Translations under genes and position numbers: made by a program | NCBI GenBank assembly: GCA_002352125.1 | Contig: DEHU01000192.1 | Coordinates: 4,693-11,636, forward strand | DNA: 6,944 bases | Direction of reading: 5' to 3' | Source of the DNA: Competibacteraceae bacterium UBA2792 | GTDB taxonomy: Bacteria; Pseudomonadota; Gammaproteobacteria; Competibacterales; Competibacteraceae | Shown: positions 1 to 6,451 of the stretch, in pieces | How the letters are laid out: each line of letters begins with the position of its first letter | Position numbering within the stretch: position 1 is the stretch's first letter | Notes under the pieces: generated by a model | Told to the model about the DNA's origin: nothing | Databases searched by the model: none | Seen by the model: the letters and a program-made list of their open reading frames with translations, nothing else

Positions 1-723
1 GCGCAGATCGTCTACTACTTCAAGGGCTGGCTGGCAGCCACCACGCGCGACGATCAGGAGGTGTCGTTTGCGGTGCCGTCCGGCAATTTCGGCAACATCT
101 GCGCCGGCTACATCGCCAAGCGCATGGGCCTGCCCATCCGCCGCTTGATTCTGGCCACCAACGAAAACGACGTGCTGGACGAGTTCTTTCGCACCGGCGT
201 TTATCGGGTGCGCGCGACCGGGCAGGTGGCACACACCAGCAGCCCGTCGATGGACATCTCCAAGGCGTCGAATTTCGAGCGTTTCGTCTACGATGTCGTC
301 GACCGCGATCCGGCGGTGGTCCGCAATTTGTGGCGACAACTGGACACCAAGGGATTTTTCGATCTGTCCGGCAGCGACTATTTCCGCGCGGCCCAGGAAT
401 CCGGTTTCGTGTCCGGCTCCAGCACCCACCAAGACCGCATGGACACCATCCGCCGGGTCTACCGGGAATCCGGCATCGTCATCGACACCCACACCGCCGA
501 CGGCGTCAAAGTCGGACTGGAATACCGCGAGGACGGCATCCCGCTGATTTGCGCGGAAACCGCGCTACCGGTCAAATTCGAGGATTCCATCATCGAGGCG
601 CTGGGCCGCTTGCCCGGCCGGCCGGCCGGTTACGAAAACCTCGAATCGCTCCCGCAGCGGTTCGAGGTGATGGACGCAGACGCGAATCAAATCAAGGACT
701 ACATCGCTCGCCACGCGGGTTGA
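1..723 (+). CDS. thrC: Threonine synthase, C-terminal half (5' end outside window)
   Basis: This is a PLP-dependent fold-type II enzyme that converts O-phospho-L-homoserine to L-threonine in the cytoplasm, the last step of threonine synthesis. The frame is open from base 1 and gives 240 codons ending in TGA at 721-723. The start and the PLP-lysine region lie off the left edge. Visible signatures are the PLP-phosphate-binding loop SGNFGN (codons 27-32, bases 79-96), the following AGYIAKRMGLPI helix, the ATNENDVLDEFF stretch, the HTSSPSMDI segment and the late ETALPVKF motif typical of threonine synthases. The sequence resembles the longer (about 470-residue) Pseudomonas-type enzyme more than the E. 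coli type, so roughly half is present. A homoserine dehydrogenase gene often lies upstream in such genomes, but that is outside the window. The gene ends about 100 bp from the convergent propeller gene. No frameshift is seen. Confidence 0.93.
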   Translation, partial: AQIVYYFKGWLAATTRDDQEVSFAVPSGNFGNICAGYIAKRMGLPIRRLILATNENDVLDEFFRTGVYRVRATGQVAHTSSPSMDISKASNFERFVYDVVDRDPAVVRNLWRQLDTKGFFDLSGSDYFRAAQESGFVSGSSTHQDRMDTIRRVYRESGIVIDTHTADGVKVGLEYREDGIPLICAETALPVKFEDSIIEALGRLPGRPAGYENLESLPQRFEVMDADANQIKDYIARHAG

Positions 724-784
724 GCGACGAAACGCTATAGGTTGGTCGAGAAAAGCGACGGTCTAAGAACCGACTGACGAGATT

Positions 785-821
785 GCCGCGCCGGATAAAA
801 CTGCAATCCACCCGACGCGGC
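785..821. terminator. Imperfect GC-rich hairpin between convergent genes
   Basis: The arms GCCGCG (785-790) and CGCGGC (816-821) pair perfectly. After a one-base mismatch they continue with CGG/CCG (792-794 with 812-814), leaving a 17-base loop. The hairpin lies 6 bp beyond the stop of the minus-strand propeller gene and about 60 bp beyond thrC, a natural place for a shared terminator. No T-run follows on either strand, so it may slow polymerase or protect 3' ends rather than act as a classical intrinsic terminator. Confidence 0.35.
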
Positions 822-827
822 GTTGAT

Positions 828-3692
828 TCAAGACCTGCGCATGATGAAGATCACACGGGCGGGTTTGCTGGTGGCAGAACCGTACTTGATCACATAAGTG
901 AAACTATCCCTGCCCCAGTAGCCCGAATCCGGCGTATAAGTAAAATCCCCGTCGGGTTCGAGCGCCAGCGTGCCATGACGTGGATGTTTTTTGATGGCTG
1001 CCGTCGTAACCCCCTCTATGATATTGATATCGTTTGCCAGAACATTTCCAAGACCACTCCCACCTGTCCATATACCATAATCATAGCGATCCCTTACAGC
1101 TCCGGGGGGGTGCATCAACTCCAGCGTGACGATGGCCGGGGCGCTGTCGCCAGCGCTGTTGTTGGCTTTGTAAGAAAAACTATCCGTGCCGCCACCATCT
1201 CTATTTGGGGTATAGATGAAACCGCCGTCAGCGTCGAGTCTCAGCGCCCCGTGGCCGGGAGCGCCGACCACGCTCGCTGTCAACGTCCCATCATCCGAGT
1301 TGAGGTCGTTGCGCAGCACGCCGGGCGCAGCGACGATCAGCGATTGGTCGATGTAGCCCAAATAATGATCGATGACCGCTATCGGCGGGGCTGGTACAGC
1401 CGTTTCGACGATCTTGACCACGAAAGCATCATAATCACCCCCGTTGTACGAAAGATCGGGACCAGCGGCCACTGGAAAATCGTTGGAGGAGGTATTTCCG
1501 ACTATGTAGGCAGCGCCCGCGCTGTCCACGGCTATACCAGCACCAGCATCGTGCCCGCTACCACCGAGAAAACTGGCATAGGCCAAGCCCGATCCATCGG
1601 GCTTCACCTTCGCCACGAAGGTATCGCCCCAGCCTTTTAAAGCAGCGCCCAACCCACCGACCGTCGGAAAATCGCTGGAGTAGGTTTCGCCCGTGACGTA
1701 GGCTGCGCCGACGCCATCTACCGCAATACCGAAACCAGAATCCGTCGTACAACCTTCCAAGTAGCACGATTCATCAGCAGCACCGCCGAGCAAGCCGACG
1801 TAAGCTAAGCCCGATCCATCGGGCTTCACCTTCGCCACGAAGGCATCTCCGATGCCTTTCAGCGAAGAGCCCAACTCACCGACGGTCGGAAAATTGCTGG
1901 AATAGGTCACGCCCGTGATGTAGGCCGCGCTGGCGCTATCTACCGCAATACCGAAACCAGAGTCCGTTAAACAACCATTGCGGTAACACCCATCGCCAGT
2001 ACCACCTAGCAAGCCGGCGTAGACCAAACCCGATCCATCGGGCTTCACTTTCACCACGAAGGCATCTCCGATGCCTTTCAGCGAAACGCCCAATCCGCCG
2101 ACAACCGGAAAGTCGCTGGAGAATGTCTGTCCAGTGACGTAGGCTGCACCGGCTCCGTCCACCGCGATAGCGTAGCCAGAGTCCCCTTGGCAAAAATAGT
2201 CGGAGTAGCACGGTTCGCCCGTACCGCCGACAAAACCAGCGTAGACCAAACCCGAGCCGTCGGGCTTCACCTTGGCCACAAAGGCATCCTCGTGGCCTCT
2301 TAGCGAAGCACCCAACCCACCGACGACCGGAAAATCGCTGGAACCCGTTGTGCCCGTCACATAGGCGGCGCCAGCGCTGTCCACCGCAATATCGAAACCG
2401 GTTTCCTCCCAGCAAACTGGGCGACCGCACAGTCGCTCGCCAGTACCCCCAAGAAAGCCGGCGTAGACCAAACCCGAACCGTCGGGCTTCACCTTGGCCA
2501 CAAAAACATCCTCGTGGCCTCTTAGCAAAGCACCCAGCCCACCGACGACCGGAAAATCGCTGGACCAGGTCCCGCCTGTCACATAGGCCGCGCCGGCGTC
2601 ATCCACCGCGATGCCAAAACCCGCGTCAGAATCGGTGCCGCCGAGAAAGCTAGCGTAGGCTAGGCCTGAGCCGTCAGGTTTCACCTTGACTATAAAAGCA
2701 TCGGTGTAACCGTTGAACGAGCCGCCCATCGCACCAACGCTGGTTGGAAAATCGCCGGAATCCGTGTATCCGGTGATATAGGTTGCACCGTCTTTATCTA
2801 CGGCGATGCTACTACCATAATCGTAGCCGCCGCCCCCAAGGAACCCGGCGTATCCGAGCGTGATGGGATCGATCACCAGGGGCAGGGCGGGATCGTATTC
2901 CCCCACCTCGAAACCATAGCGCCAGCCGCCAGCCGAATCGGATTCCAGCGCGTAACGCGCCGCCACCGGCACCCGCCGCCCATCGCGCTCCTGCCACGCC
3001 ACTGGCCGTTCTTCCTCGATGATCCCGAGCGGCGTTTCCACCCGCAGCCGCCCGGCGTCGGCGAGGGCGACCCGCTCCGCCCCGTGCCAAGCCAGCCGGA
3101 TCTGCTTCGGATCGGCGCCCGGCGCCACCATGAAGGTGCTCTTCGGCCGGCCCGCATCCCCGCCGTAGTGCAGGTCGATGCCCGGCCATAGACCGGGATA
3201 GACCAGCTCCCGGTACGTCGCCAGCCCGGTACGCCACTGTTCCGGCTTGCCGCGAAAATAATTCGCCGTCGCTCCGGTGGGCGCCGATGCCTGCGGCGTC
3301 ACTTCGCGCGCTCCCAAAAACTCCAGCTTCAGCGCCCACCTTTGCGGCGAATCATGATGCAGCGCCGCCCGCCGCAACGCCGCCGGATCGAACCGGGTTG
3401 GATCGGCCTCCCGCTTTGCCGTCCGAGTCTGCGTCAGCCAGACTCCGGTAGCGGTAAAGTATGTTCGATCACCTCCACCCAGCGTGTGATAGACCGCCTT
3501 GCTATCGGTCTGCCCCCGGTTCTCGACGAAATACAGCGGCAATTTACCGAAAACGTTCTCCGGCGCCGACATCCCTTTCGCTAATGTCGCTCCCCAACCC
3601 AATCCAGCCAAAACCACTAACCACCCCCACCATTTCCAGCGTTTCGGCCAAACGGTCCCAGATAGATATCGCCCGATTTGCTCGTATCTCAT
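828..3692 (-). CDS. Exported SBBP-repeat beta-propeller protein with two Ig-like domains
   Basis: A predicted secreted or cell-surface protein of 954 residues whose molecular role is unknown. Order of parts: a signal peptide with a long basic, Trp-rich n-region (five Trp in residues 15-24) and hydrophobic core about 22-38; an N-terminal domain at about 45-275, containing LYFVENRGQTD and ending VIDPITLG, of the kind preceding SBBP repeats (DUF7948-like); seven SBBP repeats at 281-767, each with YAxFLGG, GIAVD, AAYVTG, SSDFP and DAFVAKVKPDGSG; then two cadherin-like/bacterial Ig-like domains at about 769-859 and 862-951, with VLRNDLN and VLANDIN plus FxYTP motifs. No LPXTG, PEP-CTERM or other sorting tag is visible; it ends IMRRS. 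The start at 3690-3692 has AGGAGGG eight bases upstream. All eight cysteines lie in blades 3-6. Binding, adhesion or extracellular scaffolding is plausible by analogy only. It is transcribed away from the acyl-CoA ligase gene. Confidence 0.9.
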   Translation of the reverse strand: MRYEQIGRYLSGTVWPKRWKWWGWLVVLAGLGWGATLAKGMSAPENVFGKLPLYFVENRGQTDSKAVYHTLGGGDRTYFTATGVWLTQTRTAKREADPTRFDPAALRRAALHHDSPQRWALKLEFLGAREVTPQASAPTGATANYFRGKPEQWRTGLATYRELVYPGLWPGIDLHYGGDAGRPKSTFMVAPGADPKQIRLAWHGAERVALADAGRLRVETPLGIIEEERPVAWQERDGRRVPVAARYALESDSAGGWRYGFEVGEYDPALPLVIDPITLGYAGFLGGGGYDYGSSIAVDKDGATYITGYTDSGDFPTSVGAMGGSFNGYTDAFIVKVKPDGSGLAYASFLGGTDSDAGFGIAVDDAGAAYVTGGTWSSDFPVVGGLGALLRGHEDVFVAKVKPDGSGLVYAGFLGGTGERLCGRPVCWEETGFDIAVDSAGAAYVTGTTGSSDFPVVGGLGASLRGHEDAFVAKVKPDGSGLVYAGFVGGTGEPCYSDYFCQGDSGYAIAVDGAGAAYVTGQTFSSDFPVVGGLGVSLKGIGDAFVVKVKPDGSGLVYAGLLGGTGDGCYRNGCLTDSGFGIAVDSASAAYITGVTYSSNFPTVGELGSSLKGIGDAFVAKVKPDGSGLAYVGLLGGAADESCYLEGCTTDSGFGIAVDGVGAAYVTGETYSSDFPTVGGLGAALKGWGDTFVAKVKPDGSGLAYASFLGGSGHDAGAGIAVDSAGAAYIVGNTSSNDFPVAAGPDLSYNGGDYDAFVVKIVETAVPAPPIAVIDHYLGYIDQSLIVAAPGVLRNDLNSDDGTLTASVVGAPGHGALRLDADGGFIYTPNRDGGGTDSFSYKANNSAGDSAPAIVTLELMHPPGAVRDRYDYGIWTGGSGLGNVLANDINIIEGVTTAAIKKHPRHGTLALEPDGDFTYTPDSGYWGRDSFTYVIKYGSATSKPARVIFIMRRS
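1392..2852 (-). repeat. Seven tandem SBBP (beta-propeller blade) repeats
   Basis: Tandem coding repeats inside the propeller gene, each starting at the Tyr of the YAxFLGG strand. Blade 1 is 2658-2852, blade 2 2466-2657, blade 3 2244-2465, blade 4 2022-2243, blade 5 1803-2021, blade 6 1581-1802 and blade 7 1392-1580. Blades 1, 2 and 7 are short (63-65 residues). Blades 3-6 are long (73-74 residues) because of a Cys-containing insertion between the YAGFLGG and GIAVD strands. DNA similarity is high: 2241-2343 and 2463-2565 differ at only five positions at an offset of exactly 222 bp, and 1835-1866 is identical to 2054-2085 (offset 219 bp). Seven units match the number needed to close a seven-bladed propeller; that geometry is inferred, not shown. 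Confidence 0.9.
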
Positions 3693-3700
3693 ATCAGAAT

Positions 3701-3707
3701 CCCTCCT
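3701..3707 (-). promoter_or_regulatory. Ribosome binding site of the propeller gene
   Basis: On the minus strand the sequence reads AGGAGGG, followed by an eight-base spacer and ATG at 3692-3690. This near-consensus Shine-Dalgarno site fixes the start at the upstream Met, giving the long n-region of the signal peptide, rather than the internal Met at residue 41. Confidence 0.75.
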
Positions 3708-3790
3708 CTCGTTCTTGGAATCTACGATTGATTTGCCACCGCCATGCCATCTTGCCGAAACGGGATTGATAAATTGAAATACATGCCAAA

Positions 3791-3819
3791 AATATGGTTT
3801 TTTGCTATAAATCGGACAA
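3791..3819 (-). promoter_or_regulatory. Candidate sigma70 promoter for the propeller gene
   Basis: On the minus strand TTGTCC (3819-3814) and CATATT (3796-3791) are separated by 17 bases. Each matches the -35 and -10 consensus at four of six positions. The block is the most AT-rich part of the divergent intergenic region and would give a leader of roughly 90 nt. The match is weak and such boxes occur by chance in AT-rich DNA. Confidence 0.25.
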
Positions 3820-3865
3820 AATTCAGAAGGGCTGCGAGAGTCGTTGGCAAGAAAAACTGCAACTC

Positions 3866-3896
3866 CCGGTTTTCGGTCGTTTCATTTCGAAACCGG
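3866..3896. promoter_or_regulatory. Inverted repeat, possible operator
   Basis: CCGGTTT (3866-3872) and AAACCGG (3890-3896) form perfect 7-bp inverted arms separated by 17 bases. The arms can be extended inward (TCG/CG) if one base is bulged. A further copy of TTTTCGG follows at 3902-3908. The position, between the two divergent start codons and upstream of the possible TACAAT box, would suit a regulator controlling one or both genes. The regulator family cannot be named from this sequence. Confidence 0.3.
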
Positions 3897-4013
3897 TCGA
3901 GTTTTCGGGATCGGGTTCCGATATCCGATGGGATGCGGGTCTACAATAGACGGCAAGAAAACAAAGTAGCTGCACTGCCCCTTTGTTCATCCGAACATTC
4001 CCTTCAACGCCAC

Positions 4014-4019
4014 GGGGAG
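4014..4019 (+). promoter_or_regulatory. Ribosome binding site of the acyl-CoA ligase gene
   Basis: GGGGAG lies seven bases before ATG at 4027-4029. It supports this start over the in-frame alternatives and matches the expected N-terminus of the family. Confidence 0.65.
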
Positions 4020-4026
4020 AACAACA

Positions 4027-5685
4027 ATGTCCGCCAAACCGATCGACCGCACGCCCTCCGCGTACGCCTACCCCCTGCTAATCAAAAACCTGCTCCGCAA
4101 TCCGGTTCGCCAATTCCCCGAACAGGAAATCGTCTACGGCGATTTCAAGCGCCAGACCTACCGCGATTTGGGCGAACGGGTCGGCCGGCTGGCCAGCGGC
4201 TTGGCGAAATTGGGCGTCAAACCCGGCGATACCGTGGCGGTCATGGACTGGGACAGCCATCGCTACCTGGAATGCTTTTTCGCGGTACCGATGCTGGGCG
4301 CGGTACTGCACACCGTCAACATCCGGCTGTCGCCCGAGCAGATTCTCTACACCATCAACCACGCCGAAGACGATGTGATCCTGGTCAACACCGAGTTCCT
4401 GCCGATCCTGGAGGCCATCCGCGACCGGATCGAGCCAGTCAAACAGTTTGTCTTGCTAAACGACACCGGCCAAGCGCCAGCTACCGCTCTGGACATCACC
4501 ACCGAGTACGAGGCACTGCTAGCGACCGGCGATCCCGACTACCGCTTTCCGGATTTCCCGGAAGATACCCGTGCCACCACGTTCTACACGACCGGTACGA
4601 CCGGCCTGCCCAAAGGCGTATATTTCAGTCACCGCCAACTGGTCATGCATACCTTCAGCGTGCTGGCGGCGGTGGCCGGTACTGGCCAGGGCCGGTTCAA
4701 CCGCGAGGATGTCTACTTACCGATCACCCCGATGTTCCACGTTCACGCCTGGGGCATTCCTTATGTCGCGACTACGCTGGGGGTTAAACAGGTCTATCCG
4801 GGTCGCTATGTGCCGGAACATCTGCTGACGTTGATCCAACGGGAAAACGTGACCTTTTCTCACTGCGTGCCAACTATCCTGCAAATGCTATTGGCGAGCC
4901 CCAAAGTAAACGAAGTGGATTTATCGCGCTGGAAGGTGATCATCGGTGGTTCGGCGCTACCGCGCGCCTTAGCCAAACAGGCCCGTGATCGGGGCGTGGA
5001 CGTCTTCACTGCCTACGGCATGTCGGAAACCTGCCCGATTCTGACCTTCGCCCAACTCAAACCGCACATGCTGGGCTGGGACGAGGAACGGCAACTGGAC
5101 ATCCGCTGCAAAACCGGGTTGCCCGTGCCGTTGGTCGAGCTGCGCGTGGTAGACGAGGAAATGAACGATTTGCCGCACGACGGCAAGACGCCCGGCGAGG
5201 TGGTGGTCCGCGCGCCCTGGTTGACTCAAGGTTACCTGAAGGATCCCAGAAACTCCGAAACGCTGTGGCGCGGCGGCTATCTGCACACCGGCGACATCGG
5301 CGTGATCGACGAGGAAGGCTATCTCAAGATCACCGACCGGCTGAAGGACGTGATCAAGACCGGCGGCGAATGGGTCTCCTCGCTGGAGCTGGAAGACTTG
5401 ATCCTCAAACATCCGGCGGTGGCGGAAGCGGCCGTAGTCGGCATCCCCGATCCCAAATGGGGCGAACGACCGCTGGCTCTGGTGGTGCTCAAGCACGATC
5501 AAGCCGACCAGATCAACGAAGCCGCCATCCGCGATTGGCTCAAAGATTTCGCCGACAAGGGCATCCTCTCCAAATGGGGCGTTCCCGACCAGGTGCTATT
5601 CGTCGAGTCTATCCCGAAAACCAGCGTCGGCAAGCTCGACAAAAAGGTGATTCGTGGCCAGTACGACGAGAAGTCAAAGGCTTAA
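4027..5685 (+). CDS. AlkK-like medium/long-chain fatty acid--CoA ligase
   Basis: An ATP-dependent acyl-adenylate-forming enzyme (ANL superfamily) that activates a carboxylic acid to its acyl-AMP and then its CoA thioester in the cytosol, feeding beta-oxidation or lipid synthesis. The 552 residues match the roughly 545-residue AlkK/medium-chain family. Visible landmarks: HTVNIRL at 95-101; the Ser/Thr/Gly-rich ATP loop YTTGTTGLPKG at 187-197; the family motif PMFHVHAWGIPY at 235-246; the adenine-side motif YGMSE at 330-334; HTGD at 420-423 with its ribose-binding Asp; hinge DRLKD at 437-441; the A8 segment KTGGEWVSS at 444-452; and the catalytic Lys536 in KTSVGK. All core residues are present, so the enzyme should be active. 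No membrane segment is seen. The chain length or substrate cannot be read from sequence; 3-methylmercaptopropionate ligases (DmdB) are close relatives and an alternative. It is likely transcribed alone. Confidence 0.93.
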   Translation: MSAKPIDRTPSAYAYPLLIKNLLRNPVRQFPEQEIVYGDFKRQTYRDLGERVGRLASGLAKLGVKPGDTVAVMDWDSHRYLECFFAVPMLGAVLHTVNIRLSPEQILYTINHAEDDVILVNTEFLPILEAIRDRIEPVKQFVLLNDTGQAPATALDITTEYEALLATGDPDYRFPDFPEDTRATTFYTTGTTGLPKGVYFSHRQLVMHTFSVLAAVAGTGQGRFNREDVYLPITPMFHVHAWGIPYVATTLGVKQVYPGRYVPEHLLTLIQRENVTFSHCVPTILQMLLASPKVNEVDLSRWKVIIGGSALPRALAKQARDRGVDVFTAYGMSETCPILTFAQLKPHMLGWDEERQLDIRCKTGLPVPLVELRVVDEEMNDLPHDGKTPGEVVVRAPWLTQGYLKDPRNSETLWRGGYLHTGDIGVIDEEGYLKITDRLKDVIKTGGEWVSSLELEDLILKHPAVAEAAVVGIPDPKWGERPLALVVLKHDQADQINEAAIRDWLKDFADKGILSKWGVPDQVLFVESIPKTSVGKLDKKVIRGQYDEKSKA

Positions 5686-5686
5686 C

Positions 5687-5706
5687 TTCCCATTCTTCAA
5701 CGGGAA
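5687..5706 (+). terminator. Weak hairpin just after the acyl-CoA ligase stop
   Basis: TTCCC (5687-5691) pairs with GGGAA (5702-5706) across a ten-base loop and is followed by TTTATT. It begins two bases past the stop codon. The stem is only five base pairs, so it is a marginal intrinsic terminator candidate. Confidence 0.3.
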
Positions 5707-5742
5707 TTTATTGCTAGCGACTGGGCTCTAAAAATTTAGAAG

Positions 5743-5767
5743 GCGCCGGAATCCGAGCTTTCGGCGC
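5743..5767 (+). other. Stable hairpin in the gap before the small exported-protein gene
   Basis: A nine-base-pair stem (5743-5751 with 5759-5767, GCGCCG/CGGCGC plus one G-U and two A-U pairs) closes a seven-base loop. It is followed by GATTTGATAG rather than a T-run. It could end the acyl-CoA ligase transcript, or form a structure in the leader of the next gene if that promoter lies further left. The sequence does not decide between these. Confidence 0.4.
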
Positions 5768-5794
5768 GATTTGATAGAGACATATAGACATATC

Positions 5795-5802
5795 AAGGAG
5801 GT
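5795..5802 (+). promoter_or_regulatory. Strong ribosome binding site that sets the start of the small exported protein
   Basis: AAGGAGGT is a perfect Shine-Dalgarno sequence seven bases before ATG at 5810-5812. It rules out an in-frame TTG at 5771 as the start. Just upstream GACATAT occurs twice with an eight-base period (5779-5785 and 5787-5793). Confidence 0.85.
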
Positions 5803-5809
5803 TGCAACC

Positions 5810-6391
5810 ATGTTCAAACCGCACGTAACGAGCTTGACGGTGTTGGCGTTGTTGCTGAGTGGCGGGTTGCCATCGTTAGCCGACGCCCAACAGACTTATG
5901 CCGTTCCACCGGCTTACGACGCATCGTCCCAACCGCCGGAACCGCCACCAACTTATAGCGCCCAGCCACGCTATCCGGAACACCAGCAGCCGGCTTCGGT
6001 TCAAGACCCGCCACCGGCCTCCGAATACGGCGAAGCGGGCTGGTTACCACCCGGTGGCTCGGTGCAGGTACAAACAGAAGGAAACATCCGCTATGCGTCG
6101 GGCGGTATCGGCCTGAGCGAACGTGAAGAACTCGGCGCCCTGTCCAACCAGTTCAACCTGCGGCTGATGTTCGCCATGCACGGCAGCGGCAATTATCTGG
6201 CCGACGTCCGGGTGCGCATCCTGGATTCGCGCGGCGGCGCGGTCTTGGATGCCACCTCGCGAGGGCCGTACTTCCTGGCTCAATTACCGTCCGGCCGTTA
6301 TACCGTAGAGGCCGAAATGCTAGGTCAGAGCCAACGGCAAACGGCCTCGGTCGGCGCGCGTCAATCCCAGTTGAATTTTTACTGGCGGTAA
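5810..6391 (+). CDS. Small exported protein, Pro-rich linker plus carboxypeptidase-regulatory-like domain
   Basis: Starting at the ATG behind the strong ribosome binding site, the protein has 193 residues. Residues 1-26 form a clear Sec signal peptide (hydrophobic core TVLALLL, cleavage expected after ADA at 24-26, leaving QQ). Residues 29-81 are a Pro/Gln/Tyr-rich, probably disordered linker with PPEPPP and DPPP runs. Residues about 91-193 form a compact domain with YASGGIGLSEREEL, then YLADVRVRILDSRG, a GPYFLAQLPSGRYTVEAE turn and a terminal LNFYWR. The LPSGRYTVEA pattern is typical of carboxypeptidase-regulatory-like (transthyretin-like beta-sandwich) domains found in many small proteobacterial periplasmic proteins. 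No catalytic residues, Cys or lipobox are seen, so it is probably a soluble periplasmic or outer-membrane-associated binding or structural protein. Its function is unknown. It converges on the FimV-like gene and is separated from the acyl-CoA ligase gene by 124 bp. Confidence 0.82.
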   Translation: MFKPHVTSLTVLALLLSGGLPSLADAQQTYAVPPAYDASSQPPEPPPTYSAQPRYPEHQQPASVQDPPPASEYGEAGWLPPGGSVQVQTEGNIRYASGGIGLSEREELGALSNQFNLRLMFAMHGSGNYLADVRVRILDSRGGAVLDATSRGPYFLAQLPSGRYTVEAEMLGQSQRQTASVGARQSQLNFYWR

Positions 6392-6415
6392 ACGCGCAAT
6401 CCGGTATTCCAATCC

Positions 6416-6440
6416 AGCCCTTCTCGCATTGAGAAGGGCT
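6416..6440. terminator. Perfect 10-bp hairpin terminator between convergent genes
   Basis: AGCCCTTCTC (6416-6425) and GAGAAGGGCT (6431-6440) pair perfectly around a five-base loop. On the plus strand the last stem T is followed by TTA; on the minus strand no U-tract follows. ATCC before and GGAT after can add pairs across a bulge. It lies 24 bases after the stop of the exported-protein gene and 11 bases beyond the stop of the FimV-like gene, so it probably serves both, most clearly the plus-strand gene. Confidence 0.7.
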
Positions 6441-6451
6441 TTACTGGATCT

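Larger units (their letters stand above)
3693..4026. other. Divergent intergenic region holding both promoters
   Basis: This 334-bp region lies between the 5' ends of the propeller gene and the acyl-CoA ligase gene and is more AT-rich than its flanks. It contains the two ribosome binding sites, the candidate minus-strand promoter at 3791-3819, an inverted repeat at 3866-3896, and a possible -10 box TACAAT at 3942-3947 for the rightward gene with no convincing -35 at the right distance. No credible small gene is seen. Confidence 0.6.

Noticed and set aside
751..775. Short CGGT/ACCG inverted repeat after thrC as a terminator
   Set aside because: Only four base pairs with no T-run; the larger hairpin at 785-821 is a better candidate.
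783..1640. A long open frame on the plus strand opposite the 3' part of the propeller gene
   Set aside because: It lies wholly antisense to a convincing repeat-domain gene, has no ribosome binding site or recognisable domain, and its length follows from the GC-rich, repetitive codon pattern of the real gene.
1936..2430. A minus-strand alternative frame with its own internal repeats
   Set aside because: The apparent repeats simply mirror the tandem DNA repeats of the propeller blades in another frame; the composition is implausible (very rich in Arg, Gly and Cys).
1392..2852. The tandem repeat block considered as a CRISPR array or non-coding satellite
   Set aside because: The period is about 190-222 bp, the frame stays open through all copies, and the units translate to the SBBP blade pattern, so it is a coding domain repeat.
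3744..4787. A 347-codon plus-strand frame starting in the intergenic region and running into the acyl-CoA ligase gene
   Set aside because: Most of it is an alternative frame of the ligase, rich in Arg, Pro and Gly as expected for an out-of-frame reading, with no domain and no ribosome binding site at its start.
5711..5740. TTGCTA with TTTAGA as a promoter for the small exported protein
   Set aside because: The -10 match is only three of six and the spacing is 18; it is not distinguishable from chance in this AT-rich patch.
5771..5809. An upstream TTG start that would add 13 residues to the small exported protein
   Set aside because: The perfect AAGGAGGT lies inside that extension, seven bases before ATG at 5810, and the added residues would put a charged stretch before a normal signal peptide.
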